Shown here in pieces: positions 17,224 to 25,167 of a DNA stretch of 64,000 nt. A program made the position numbers and the translations under genes. Position 1 is the stretch's first letter; each line of letters starts with the position of its first letter. This stretch comes from Allocatelliglobosispora scoriae. GTDB lineage: Bacteria; Actinomycetota; Actinomycetes; Mycobacteriales; Micromonosporaceae. The notes below the pieces were generated by a model. That model saw nothing but the letters and a program-made list of their open reading frames with translations. It searched no databases and had not been told where the DNA came from. The stretch lies in the NCBI RefSeq assembly GCF_014204945.1, contig NZ_JACHMN010000003.1, positions 1,488,001 through 1,552,000 of the forward strand, in the 5' to 3' direction.

Positions 17224-17286
17224 TTCCCGGAAACAGCTCCCTCGCGCGCAGCAGGAAGGGACTCTTTCCGGGAAACAACGCGACCA
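17212..17286. repeat. Family D 75-bp palindrome, copy D5
   Basis: Ends read TGCTCGCG...CGCGACCA instead of TGATCGCG...CGCGATCA; the TTTCCCGGAA cores are intact. It overlaps the last unit of the 16-bp tandem array. Confidence 0.85.
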
Positions 17287-17311
17287 CGCGGGCGGCAGAC
17301 AGCGCAGCGGG

Positions 17312-18296
17312 TTACCAGCGGTCGTGGATCAGGGGGCGGATCAGGTCGTCGTAGACCTCCGTGATCGCGCTCTGCGCCTCCGGGGAGAGCGGCGCCAGGT
17401 CGCCCACTGCGGCGTTGCCCTGGGCCTGCGACGCGTTGCGGGCGCCGGGGATGACGACCGTCGCGCCCGGCTGGTCGACGATCCACCGCAGCGCGAACTG
17501 TGCCATCGTCGCGCCCGCCGGTGCCAGCGGGGCGAGGCGCCGCACGGCGGCCAGCCCGACCTCGAAGGGCACCCCGGAGAAGGTCTCACCGACATCGAAC
17601 GCCTCACCGTGCCGGTTGTAGGTGCGGTGGTCGTCGGCGGAGAAGGTGGTGCTCTCGTCGTACCGGCCGGATAGGAGACCGGACGCGAGCGGGACGCGCG
17701 CGATGATGCCGACCCCGGCGGCGGCCCGCGGCGGGCAGGACCCGGGCGAGCGGCTTGAGCCGGAGCATGTTGAGGATGATCTGGACGCTCGCGACGCCGG
17801 GCCGGGCGATGGCCGCGAGTGCCTCGTCGCAGGTCTCGACGCTGACGCCGTAGGCGGCGATCCGCTTCTCCGCGACCAGGGTGTCGAGGTCGTCGAAGAC
17901 CGCGTCGGTGCTGTAGACGGGCGTCGGCGGGCAGTGCAGCTGCACCAGGTCGAGGGTCTCGACGCCGAGGTTGGCGCGGGACCGGTCGGTCCAGGCCCGG
18001 AAGTTGTCCAGGGTGTAGTTGCCGGGGACCTGCGCGACGCGCCGCCCCATCTTGGTGGCGACGGTCAGCGAGGCGTCGCCGCGCTGCCGCAGGAATTCGC
18101 CGATGAAGGTCTCGCTGCGCCCGTCGCCGTAGACGTCCGCGGTGTCGATGAAGGTCACTCCGGCGTCGACGGCGGCGTTGAGGACCGCGAAGGCCTCGTC
18201 GGGGGGGACGTCACCCCAGTCCGCTCCGAGCTGCCAGGCGCCGAGTCCGATGATGCTCACGTTGCGGCCGGTGCGGCCAAGCTGACGCTGTTCCAC
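17312..18296 (-). pseudogene. Aldo/keto reductase, interrupted by a frameshift
   Basis: The frame from the GTG at 18296 encodes a normal AKR N-terminus: 'GLGAWQLGADWG', 'FIDTADVYGDGRSE' (Asp and Tyr of the tetrad), 'VATKMGRR' (Lys), 'VQLHCPP' (His). After 'LARVLPAA' (about 17725-17740) it becomes nonsense. The correct continuation ('VGIIARVPLASGLLSGRY', then 'MAQFALRWIVDQPGATVVIPGARN') is found in another frame and ends at 17312. One surplus base (or two missing) in a G/C run near 17730 explains this. It is either a recent inactivating mutation or a sequence error in a GC run. The intact protein would be an NADP-dependent reductase of about 328 residues. Confidence 0.85.
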
Positions 18297-18331
18297 GGGG
18301 GCAGCCTACGCGGATTGGCGCGGGACGGTGC

Positions 18332-18366
18332 TTGACGGCACGCAGGGGACATATAAAGTTAACTTT
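18332..18366 (+). promoter_or_regulatory. Promoter with overlapping operator-like palindrome for hexosaminidase gene
   Basis: TTGACG (18332-18337), 16-base spacer, TAAAGT (18354-18359). A perfect 12-bp palindrome AAAGTTAACTTT (18355-18366) overlaps the -10 box, in an unusually A/T-rich stretch that continues to about 18377. It is well placed for a repressor. It does not match the DasR consensus known for GlcNAc genes. Confidence 0.55.
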
Positions 18367-18399
18367 ACTAATAGTAATGCCCCCACTGTTGGAGCCCCC

Positions 18400-20373
18400 A
18401 TGCCATTAGTCACCAGACGCACCCTCGCCGGCGTCGCCTCCGCTGCCCTCGTCGCCGGTCTGCTCACGACCTCCATCGCCACCCCGGCCTCGGCCGCCGC
18501 CGCGCTCTCCGATGTGATCCCCGCCCCGGTCACGGTGCAGCCCGCCGCCGGTGTCACCTACACGCTGCCGTCCGGCGCCTCGGTCTACACCGCGCCGGGC
18601 TCGTCCGCCGCGGCCGCCGTCGGCACCTACCTCGCCGCGCTCCTGCGCCGCTCCACCGGGTACGCCGTCCCGGTCGCCGACGCACCCGCGGGCACCCCGA
18701 CGAGCGGCATCTCGCTGCTGCTCACCGGCGCGGACGCGAGTGTCGGCGCGGAGGGCTACCAGCTCGACGTGACCGCCGCGACCGTCGTCATCCGGGCGCA
18801 GACCGCCGCCGGGCTCTTCCACGGCGTGCAGACGCTGCGGCAGCTCCTCCCGGCGCAGGTGGAGGCCGCGACGGTGCAGTCGGTGGCGTGGACCGTCGCG
18901 GGTGGACGGATCATCGACTACCCCCGGTACGCCTACCGCGGCGCGATGCTCGACACGGCGCGCCACTTCTTCCCGGTCGCGACGGTGAAGGCCTACCTCG
19001 ACCAGCTCGCGCTCTACAAAATCAACTACCTGCACCTGCACCTCTCCGACGACCAGGGCTGGCGCATCGTCGTCGACTCCTGGTCGCGGCTGGCCACCTA
19101 CGGCGGCAGCACCCAGGTCGGCGGGGGCGCGGGCGGCTATTACACGAAGGCGCAGTACTCCGACATCGTCGCCTACGCCGCCTCGCGGCAGATCACGATC
19201 GTGCCGGAGATCGACATGCCGGGCCACACCAACGCGGCGCTCGCGTCCTATGCCGAGCTCAACTGCAACGGTGTCGCGCCCGCGCTCTACACCGGCACGG
19301 ACGTCGGGTTCAGCACGCTGTGCACCTCGAAGGCGGTCACCTACACCTTCGTGCAGAACGTGCTCAGCGAGCTCGCGGCGCTCACCCCGGGGCCCTATCT
19401 GCACATCGGCGGCGACGAGGCGTCCGCGACGACGCCCGCGCAGTACTCCACCTTCATGAACCAGGTCCAGCCGATGGTGACCAACCTCGGCAAGTCGGTG
19501 ATGGGCTGGCACCAGATCACCGGTGCCAACGCCTCGGCCGGCCGGGTGATGCAGTTCTGGGGCACCGGCACGACCGATGCCGCCGTCGTCAGTGCCGCCG
19601 CGGCGGGCGCGAAGGTCGTCATGTCCCCGGCGAACAAGGCCTACCTGGACATGAAGTACAACACCTCGACGCCGCTGGGCCTGTCCTGGGCGGGCTACAT
19701 CGAGGTGCAGACGGCGTACGAGTGGAACCCCGGCGCCTACCTCGCCAACCTGCCCGCGGCGTCCGTGCTCGGCGTCGAGGCGCCGATGTGGAGCGAGACG
19801 CTCACGACGCTCGACAACATCGAGTTCATGGCGTTCCCGCGCCTGCCCGCGCTCGCCGAGCTCGGCTGGTCGCCGTGGTCCACGCACAACTGGACCGCCT
19901 TCAAGACCCGCCTCGGTGCGCAGGGCCCGCGCTGGACCATCATGGGGATCGACTTCTACCGCTCCACCCAGGTCCCGTGGGCGACCGGCGGGACGACCAC
20001 CCGCTACGAGGCCGAGAACGCGACGATCTCGCAGGGGGTCGCCGAGGCGAACCACGCGGGCTACAGCGGCACCGGCTTCGTCAACTACGACAACGCCACC
20101 GGCAGCTACGTCCAGTGGTCGATCACCGCCGCAGCGGCGGGACCGGCGACGCTGAAGCTGCGCTTCGCCAACGGCACCATGACCAACCGGCCGATGAACA
20201 TCCTGGTCAACGGCGTGGTCGTCGCGTCCGGGCTCGCCTTCGCGGGCACCGGCAACTGGGACACCTGGCAGACCAGGGACATCGCGGTCACCCTCAACGC
20301 GGGAGCCAACACCGTCCGCGCCACCGCCACGACGGCCAATGGCGGTCCCAACGTGGACTATCTGGAGCGATAA
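18400..20373 (+). CDS. Secreted beta-N-acetylhexosaminidase (GH20) with C-terminal CBM35-like domain
   Basis: 657 residues. ATG at 18400 with GGAG six bases upstream. A Sec signal peptide ends near 'ATPASAAAA'. The GH20 N-terminal domain (residues ~35-170) leads into the TIM barrel: 'YRGAMLDTARHFFPV', 'LHLHLSDDQGWRI', 'PEIDMPGHTNAAL' and the catalytic Asp-Glu pair in 'HIGGDEAS'. Residues ~535-657 ('TTRYEAENATISQG' to 'GGPNVDYLE') are a CBM35-type carbohydrate-binding module. It releases terminal GlcNAc/GalNAc from chitin or peptidoglycan fragments outside the cell. The GlcNAc-type kinase at 26557 and the sugar importer at 29385-32436 could use the products. Confidence 0.9.
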   Translation: MPLVTRRTLAGVASAALVAGLLTTSIATPASAAAALSDVIPAPVTVQPAAGVTYTLPSGASVYTAPGSSAAAAVGTYLAALLRRSTGYAVPVADAPAGTPTSGISLLLTGADASVGAEGYQLDVTAATVVIRAQTAAGLFHGVQTLRQLLPAQVEAATVQSVAWTVAGGRIIDYPRYAYRGAMLDTARHFFPVATVKAYLDQLALYKINYLHLHLSDDQGWRIVVDSWSRLATYGGSTQVGGGAGGYYTKAQYSDIVAYAASRQITIVPEIDMPGHTNAALASYAELNCNGVAPALYTGTDVGFSTLCTSKAVTYTFVQNVLSELAALTPGPYLHIGGDEASATTPAQYSTFMNQVQPMVTNLGKSVMGWHQITGANASAGRVMQFWGTGTTDAAVVSAAAAGAKVVMSPANKAYLDMKYNTSTPLGLSWAGYIEVQTAYEWNPGAYLANLPAASVLGVEAPMWSETLTTLDNIEFMAFPRLPALAELGWSPWSTHNWTAFKTRLGAQGPRWTIMGIDFYRSTQVPWATGGTTTRYEAENATISQGVAEANHAGYSGTGFVNYDNATGSYVQWSITAAAAGPATLKLRFANGTMTNRPMNILVNGVVVASGLAFAGTGNWDTWQTRDIAVTLNAGANTVRATATTANGGPNVDYLER

Positions 20374-20379
20374 GGTCTA

Positions 20380-20422
20380 TGCCTGGCTTTCGGGGGGTCG
20401 CTGACCGTCCGGAAGCCAGGCA
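20380..20422 (+). terminator. Hairpin terminator after hexosaminidase gene
   Basis: 10-bp stem TGCCTGGCTT/AAGCCAGGCA starting seven bases after the stop, with a GC-rich loop that can pair further. Confidence 0.75.
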
Positions 20423-20533
20423 CAAATAGACTCTTCTATGTATTCACGAGAATTGCTATCTTCCCCTCAATGCCCGTTAGGCTGATGGCCCCCTGGACGA
20501 CCAGCCAGGCGGCCTCGACAAGGGGAGGGTGAA

Positions 20534-21727
20534 ATGCACGTCACCAAGGTGCTGACGGTGGGGATCGCCGCCGCCGTGACCGCCGCACTCGGCCTGGCGT
20601 CGCCCGTCGCGGCCGCCCCGGCCGAGGCCGCGCTCGCCGCCGTCACCGGCGAGACCGTGCCCGGCAGCTACATCGTCGTCTTCAAGGACGGCACCGGCAG
20701 CGTCGCGACGCTCGCGGCCGCGGTCACGTCACAACACAGCGCGGGGGTACGCCGTACCTACGCCGCCGCCCTGCGCGGTGCCGCGATCACCGCCACGGAG
20801 CAGCAGGCGCGCCGGATCGCGGCGGATTCCCGGGTCGCCTACGTGCAGCCGAACACGGTCTTCCGCGCCTCGGCGACGCAGTCGCCCACCCCGTCCTACG
20901 GCCTGGACCGGATCGACCAGCGAGCCCTGCCGCTGACCAACTCCTACACCTACTCCACCACCGCGTCCAACGTGCACGCCTACATCATCGACACCGGGAT
21001 CCGGTTCAGCCACGCTGACCTCGGCGGCCGGGCGACCAGCGGCTTCGACGCGATCGACGGCGGCAGCGCCGACGACTGCAACGGCCACGGGACCCACGTC
21101 GCGGGCACGGTCGGCGGTTCGGCCCACGGCGTCGCCAAGGGCGTGCAGCTCGTCGGCGTACGGGTGCTGGACTGCGAGGGCAGCGGCACCACCGAGCAGG
21201 TCGTCGCGGGCATCGACTGGGTCACCGCCAACGCGGTCAAGCCCGCCGTCGCCAACATGAGCCTCGGCGGCGGTGCCGACGCGGTGCTGGACGCGGCGGT
21301 CCGCGCCTCGATCGCGTCGGGCGTCACCTACGGCATCGCGGCGGGCAACGGGTTCCTGGGGCTCTTCGCCCTCGACGCCTGCACCCAGTCGCCGGCCCGG
21401 GTGGCGGAGGCGATCACGGTCTCGGTGACCAACAACACCGACACCAAGGCGTCCTGGGGCAACCGGGGCACCTGCGTCGACGTCTTCGCCCCCGGCATCA
21501 ACATCGTGTCGAGCTGGAACACGAGCGACACGGCGACCAACACCATCAGCGGCACCTCGATGTCGACACCGCACGTCGTCGGTGCCGCAGCGCTCTACCT
21601 GGCCAACAACACCGGAGCGTCGCCCGCGGCAGTGCAGGCGGCGATCATCTCCAATGCCACCACCGGCGTGGTGAAGAGCCCCGGCAGCGGATCCCCCAAC
21701 CGCCTGCTCTACACGGGAAACTTCTAG
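20534..21727 (+). CDS. Secreted subtilisin-like serine protease (S8) with I9 propeptide
   Basis: The signal peptide (residues 1-~30) is followed by an inhibitor_I9 propeptide ('VPGSYIVVFKDG', 'VAYVQPNTVF') and the S8 catalytic domain: Asp in 'AYIIDTGIRFSHADL', His in 'CNGHGTHVAGTVGG', oxyanion Asn in 'GIAAGNG' and Ser in 'SGTSMSTPHVVGAAALYL'. At 397 residues it matches the proteinase K/aqualysin-type actinobacterial proteases and lacks a C-terminal add-on domain. AGGGGAGGG is placed before the ATG. A strong terminator follows. Confidence 0.92.
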   Translation: MHVTKVLTVGIAAAVTAALGLASPVAAAPAEAALAAVTGETVPGSYIVVFKDGTGSVATLAAAVTSQHSAGVRRTYAAALRGAAITATEQQARRIAADSRVAYVQPNTVFRASATQSPTPSYGLDRIDQRALPLTNSYTYSTTASNVHAYIIDTGIRFSHADLGGRATSGFDAIDGGSADDCNGHGTHVAGTVGGSAHGVAKGVQLVGVRVLDCEGSGTTEQVVAGIDWVTANAVKPAVANMSLGGGADAVLDAAVRASIASGVTYGIAAGNGFLGLFALDACTQSPARVAEAITVSVTNNTDTKASWGNRGTCVDVFAPGINIVSSWNTSDTATNTISGTSMSTPHVVGAAALYLANNTGASPAAVQAAIISNATTGVVKSPGSGSPNRLLYTGNF

Positions 21728-21739
21728 ATCCACGCGCGC

Positions 21740-21772
21740 GGGGGGCACGGCTGGGAAAGAGCCGTGCCCCCC
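21740..21772 (+). terminator. Hairpin terminator after S8 protease gene
   Basis: 13-bp perfect stem GGGGGGCACGGCT/AGCCGTGCCCCCC with a 7-base loop, 13 bases after the stop codon. Confidence 0.8.
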
Positions 21773-21799
21773 GTGGGGTGTCCTATACCCACGATCGCC

Positions 21800-21865
21800 G
21801 TCACGTTTTGCAGCAAAGCGTGGCTTCGCCGAGCGAAATAGCCACGCTTTGCTGCAAAACGTGTC
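21800..21865. repeat. Family B 66-bp palindromic repeat, copy B2
   Basis: Same arms and length as B1. Its last two bases overlap the stop codon of the convergent LysR gene, so the LysR C-terminus abuts the repeat exactly. Confidence 0.9.
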
Positions 21866-22811
21866 AGCGGGTGGCGAGCCAGCGGCGGTAGGCGGTGCTG
21901 CGCGACACCGCCGCGTCGTAGACCTCGGCGGCGAGGCTCACCACCGTCTCGGCCGACCGGGCGGCGGGGGAGTCCGGGCGCCAGCCGAGCAGGTGGCGCC
22001 AGTGCAGCGGGCTCCCGGCGAGCGGCACCACGACCACCCCCGACGACTCGCGGAACGTGGGCTGGCACAGCGCCACCGCGTCACCACTGCGGACCAGGTC
22101 GATGCAGCCGCCGATGTCGGTCTCCAGGATCGGCTGCGGCGTGAAGCCGGACCGGGCGCAGGCGGCGGCGAAGCAGTCGGAGAAGCAGCCGTCGCCCGGT
22201 GTCGCCGCCCACTGCGCGTCGGCGAGGTCGGCGAGGCTGATCTCCTCGACTCCCGCCGCCGGATGATCCTCACTGAGCAGCACGAAGACCGGCGCGCTCG
22301 CGACGAGGTGCCAGGTGAGCTGCCCCGCGAGCGGCGGGGTCGCCTCACCGCAGGCGCCGACGATGGCATAGTCGAGCTTGTCGTCGAGCAGCATCGAGGC
22401 GAGCTCCGTCGTCGACCAGGACGGGTGCGTGGTGAGCCGGGCGGCCGGATGGGTCGCGGCGAGCCGGGAGACGAGCCCGCCGATGAGCGGACCGTTGACC
22501 GCCCCGATCCGGTAGCTCGTCGTCGCATCCCGTTGGCTTAGCGCGCTCGCGAACCGCGTCGCCTCCTCCTCCAGTCCCTGCGCGGCGGGGAGCAGCACCC
22601 GGGCCCGGGCGAGGACCAGCTCGCCGAGCTCGGTGGGGCGCACACCCGTGCGCTCACGGTGAAAGAGCTGGCCGCCGAAGGTGCGCTCGATGCGTTGGAG
22701 CTGCGTCGTGAGCGCGGGCGCGGCGAGGCCGAGCTGGGCAGCGGCCTTCGTGACACTGCCAGCTTCGGCTATCGCGCAGACCACTCTCAGGTGGCGCAAT
22801 TCCACCCGCAT
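21864..22811 (-). CDS. LysR-family transcriptional regulator
   Basis: 315 residues with an N-terminal winged helix ('LRHLRVVCAIAEAGSVTKAAAQLG', 'PALTTQLQRIERTFG', 'LFHRERTGVRPTELG') and a two-lobed effector domain. It diverges from the deiodinase-like flavoprotein gene with a 65-bp gap containing a T-N11-A box, the classic arrangement in which a LysR protein controls itself and its neighbour. The effector is unknown. Its stop codon lies on the edge of repeat B2. Confidence 0.88.
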   Translation of the reverse strand: MRVELRHLRVVCAIAEAGSVTKAAAQLGLAAPALTTQLQRIERTFGGQLFHRERTGVRPTELGELVLARARVLLPAAQGLEEEATRFASALSQRDATTSYRIGAVNGPLIGGLVSRLAATHPAARLTTHPSWSTTELASMLLDDKLDYAIVGACGEATPPLAGQLTWHLVASAPVFVLLSEDHPAAGVEEISLADLADAQWAATPGDGCFSDCFAAACARSGFTPQPILETDIGGCIDLVRSGDAVALCQPTFRESSGVVVVPLAGSPLHWRHLLGWRPDSPAARSAETVVSLAAEVYDAAVSRSTAYRRWLATR

Positions 22812-22823
22812 TCGCTGATGCTA

Positions 22824-22836
22824 TTGCCAATTGCAA
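22824..22836. promoter_or_regulatory. Candidate LysR binding box (T-N11-A)
   Basis: TTGCCAATTGCAA, an imperfect dyad with the T-N11-A spacing, in the divergent gap between the LysR and flavoprotein genes. Confidence 0.5.
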
Positions 22837-22876
22837 GGGATGGCAAAGGGTTACGCAGGAGGTCGGCGGCCCCAGA

Positions 22877-23572
22877 ATGGGCATCATGAACGATCTATAT
22901 CCCTTTCGGGTCTACTCGCCGCCGCGGCTGCCGATCGAGGAGGGCCTGCGGCGGGTCCGCGCGCTGCACCGCCACCTCGACGAGCGGCGCAGTGTCCGGC
23001 TCTTCAGCGCTGATCCCGTACCCGCTGAATGTATCGAGTGGGCCGTGCGCTGCGCGAACACCGCGCCCAGCGGCGCGCACCTGCAGCCCTGGAAGTTCGT
23101 CGCCGTGACCGATGCCGGGATCCGGCACCGGATCCGCGAGGCGGCGGAGGCGGAGGAGCGGCAGAACTACGAGGGGGGACGGCTGACACCGGAGTGGCGC
23201 GAGGCGCTGGCGCCGCTCGGCACCGACTCCGACAAGTCCTATCTGGACGTCGTGCCGTGGATCGTCGTCTGCTTCGCCGAGAAGTCGGTGCCGACACCCG
23301 AGGGGTCGCTGCGCAAGGCCTACTACGTCAACGAGAGCGTCGGGATCGCCTGCGGGCTCTTCATCGAGGCGCTGCACACGATGGGCCTGGCGACGCTGAC
23401 CCACACGCCGAACCCGATGGCGTTCCTCACCGAGATCCTGGAGCGGCCCGCGCACGAGCGTCCCTACATCCTTTTCCCGGTGGGCTACCCCGGACCCGGT
23501 GCGACCGTGCCCGATCTGACCCGAAAACCGCTGGAAGAGGCCCTGGAGTTCTTTCCCGCCAACGGTTTGTGA
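22877..23572 (+). CDS. Nitroreductase-fold flavoprotein resembling iodotyrosine deiodinase
   Basis: 231 residues. 'RRSVRLFSADPVP' and 'NTAPSGAHLQPWKFVAV' are the FMN-binding segments of the nitroreductase superfamily. The lid 'AEEERQNY'-like segment ('EAEERQNYEGG'), followed by 'EWREALAPLGTDSDKSYLD' and 'PWIVVCF', aligns with iodotyrosine deiodinase. The Glu, Tyr and Lys that grip the zwitterion of halotyrosine there are all present, with one extra residue between Tyr and Lys. It therefore likely removes halogen from, or otherwise reduces, an aromatic amino acid-like substrate. AGGAGG lies 14 bases before the ATG at 22877; an ATG nine bases later is an alternative. Probably controlled by the divergent LysR. 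Confidence 0.7.
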   Translation: MGIMNDLYPFRVYSPPRLPIEEGLRRVRALHRHLDERRSVRLFSADPVPAECIEWAVRCANTAPSGAHLQPWKFVAVTDAGIRHRIREAAEAEERQNYEGGRLTPEWREALAPLGTDSDKSYLDVVPWIVVCFAEKSVPTPEGSLRKAYYVNESVGIACGLFIEALHTMGLATLTHTPNPMAFLTEILERPAHERPYILFPVGYPGPGATVPDLTRKPLEEALEFFPANGL

Positions 23573-23649
23573 CACGCGGGCAGGTTTGCGGCGCGCCGGA
23601 GGTGGGCATCTATCCCCAGTAGACATTTCTGATACTGAGGAGATATGAC

Positions 23650-23826
23650 ATGTTCGCCAAGGTAGCCGCCGTTCTGTTCGGGTTGGCTCTGCTGCTGCAC
23701 CTCATCGGCGAGACGCTGGGCAGCTTCATCACCCCCACGACGCTGCTCTACGCGGGTCTGCTCTTCGTCGCTCTCCACCTGTCCGGCTTCGGCACGTGGA
23801 CCGGTTACCGTCGCGGACGTCGCTGA
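23650..23826 (+). CDS. Small two-helix membrane protein
   Basis: 58 residues: 'MFAKVAAVLFGLALLLHLIG', a short loop with 'SFITPTT', a second hydrophobic helix 'LLYAGLLFVALHLSG', and a basic tail 'YRRGRR'. GAGGAG precedes the ATG by seven bases, codon use matches the neighbours (G/C third positions), and the gene fills the gap between the flavoprotein and BrkB genes. Function unknown; similar small proteins are common in actinobacteria. Confidence 0.7.
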   Translation: MFAKVAAVLFGLALLLHLIGETLGSFITPTTLLYAGLLFVALHLSGFGTWTGYRRGRR

Positions 23827-23938
23827 TTGTCCCCGGGGCCCCTCGCCCCGGATAATCCCCCGCATGCCGTGCTTCACGGCACTTCGCCGCGGCCGGTTCC
23901 CACCGGCCGCGGCGAGACGTTGATCGGTGGAGGCGGCG

Positions 23939-25108
23939 ATGGCGCGGACGCGCGAACCAGGCAGGGCGCAGCGGGAGAAGCTCGTCGAACTGCTCAGCAA
24001 CGGCCCCCGGCACTCCTCCGACCTGGGCTTCAAGGCCTGGGTGAAGGCGTTCGGACGCACGATCAACGAGTTCATCGAGGACGACCTGCCCGACAAGGCC
24101 GCCGCGCTGACCTATTACGGCGTGCTCTCGATCTTCCCCGGCCTGCTCGTCTTCGTCGCCCTGATCGGCCTGCTCGACGACAAGGCCGCCGACAAGGTGA
24201 TCGACAACATCCTCGGCCTGACCAGCGGTGCCACCCAGCAGATCGTGGTCGACGGCGTCACCAAGATCCAGGAGAACGAGCAGTCGGCGAGCGCGATCGT
24301 CTTCGCCGGCCTCGTCATCGCCTTCTGGTCGGCCTCGGGCTACATCGGCGCCTTCATGCGGGCCGCGAACACCATCTATGACGTGCCCGAGGGCCGGCCG
24401 CTGTGGAAGATGATCCCGATCCGCCTCTTCGTCACCCTGGTCACCGTGGTCTTCCTGGTGCTCAGCGCCGTCGCGATCGTCTTCACCGGCGGCCTCGCCG
24501 AGACGACCGGCGCCGCGATGGGCCTGGAGTCGCAGACCGTCACCCTCTTCAACATCCTGAAGTGGCCCGGGCTCGTGCTCGGCTTCGGCCTCATGATCGC
24601 CCTGCTCTACTGGGCCGCGCCCAACGCCCGCCAGCGCTTCCGGCTGATCACGCCGGGGAGCACGCTCGCGGTGCTGACCTGGGTCGCCGTCTCGGCCGGG
24701 TTCGCCTACTACGTGGCACGGTTCGACTCCTACAACAAGACCTACGGCGCCATCGGCGGCATCATCATCTTCCTGGTCTGGATGTGGTTGACCAACGTCG
24801 CGGTGCTGCTCGGGGCCGAGTTCGACGCGGAGCTCGCCCGGGCCAAGGCGATCGCGGCCGGGCTGCCGAAGCACGAGGAGCCCTACCTGCCGCTGCGGGA
24901 CGTGCCGAAGCAGGAGCCGGTCGCCGACAACCCGCTCCATCGGGACACGGTGGTCGACGATCCGGTGGTGCCGCCCGTGCCGGACGCCGCCGAGACCGCG
25001 AAGCCGTCCGGGCGGCGACGGCTGTCGAAGAACTGGAAGGACGACAAGGGCCCCGGCGACGACCCCGAGCCGCCGACCAAGCCGACGATCGACACCAACT
25101 GGGTTTGA
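23939..25108 (+). CDS. YihY/BrkB-family inner membrane protein
   Basis: 389 residues with six transmembrane helices. 'DKAAALTYYGVLSIFPGLLVFVALIGL' is the family signature, as are 'AFWSASGYIGAFMRAANTIYD' and 'PNARQRFRLITPG'. The C-terminal ~80 residues are charged and cytosolic. The family was once called ribonuclease BN by mistake; its role is unknown, with suggested transport or envelope functions. The start ATG at 23939 has GGAGG five bases before it. Confidence 0.88.
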   Translation: MARTREPGRAQREKLVELLSNGPRHSSDLGFKAWVKAFGRTINEFIEDDLPDKAAALTYYGVLSIFPGLLVFVALIGLLDDKAADKVIDNILGLTSGATQQIVVDGVTKIQENEQSASAIVFAGLVIAFWSASGYIGAFMRAANTIYDVPEGRPLWKMIPIRLFVTLVTVVFLVLSAVAIVFTGGLAETTGAAMGLESQTVTLFNILKWPGLVLGFGLMIALLYWAAPNARQRFRLITPGSTLAVLTWVAVSAGFAYYVARFDSYNKTYGAIGGIIIFLVWMWLTNVAVLLGAEFDAELARAKAIAAGLPKHEEPYLPLRDVPKQEPVADNPLHRDTVVDDPVVPPVPDAAETAKPSGRRRLSKNWKDDKGPGDDPEPPTKPTIDTNWV

Positions 25109-25167
25109 GCCCCGGGCACCCCGATCTGTGGGACGCTGGGTAACAGCAGCTACGAGGGGTGGTCGGC

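Larger units (their letters stand above)
16376..17311. other. 936-bp gene-free repeat island between convergent genes
   Basis: No credible coding frame: the open frames here are short and composed of the repeats. It holds family D copies D1-D5 and the 16-bp tandem array, separated by 50-170 bases of low-complexity GC-rich sequence. It lies between the ends of the GT2 gene and the broken aldo/keto reductase. Confidence 0.85.

Noticed and set aside
16440-17286. Could the evenly spaced repeats be a CRISPR array?
   Set aside because: Units are long palindromes with irregular gaps, the spacing is variable, and no cas genes are present.
16376-17311. Transposase remnant explaining the repeat island
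   Set aside because: No transposase-like frame, DDE motif or RAYT (Tyr-recombinase-like) gene could be found in the island or elsewhere in the window.
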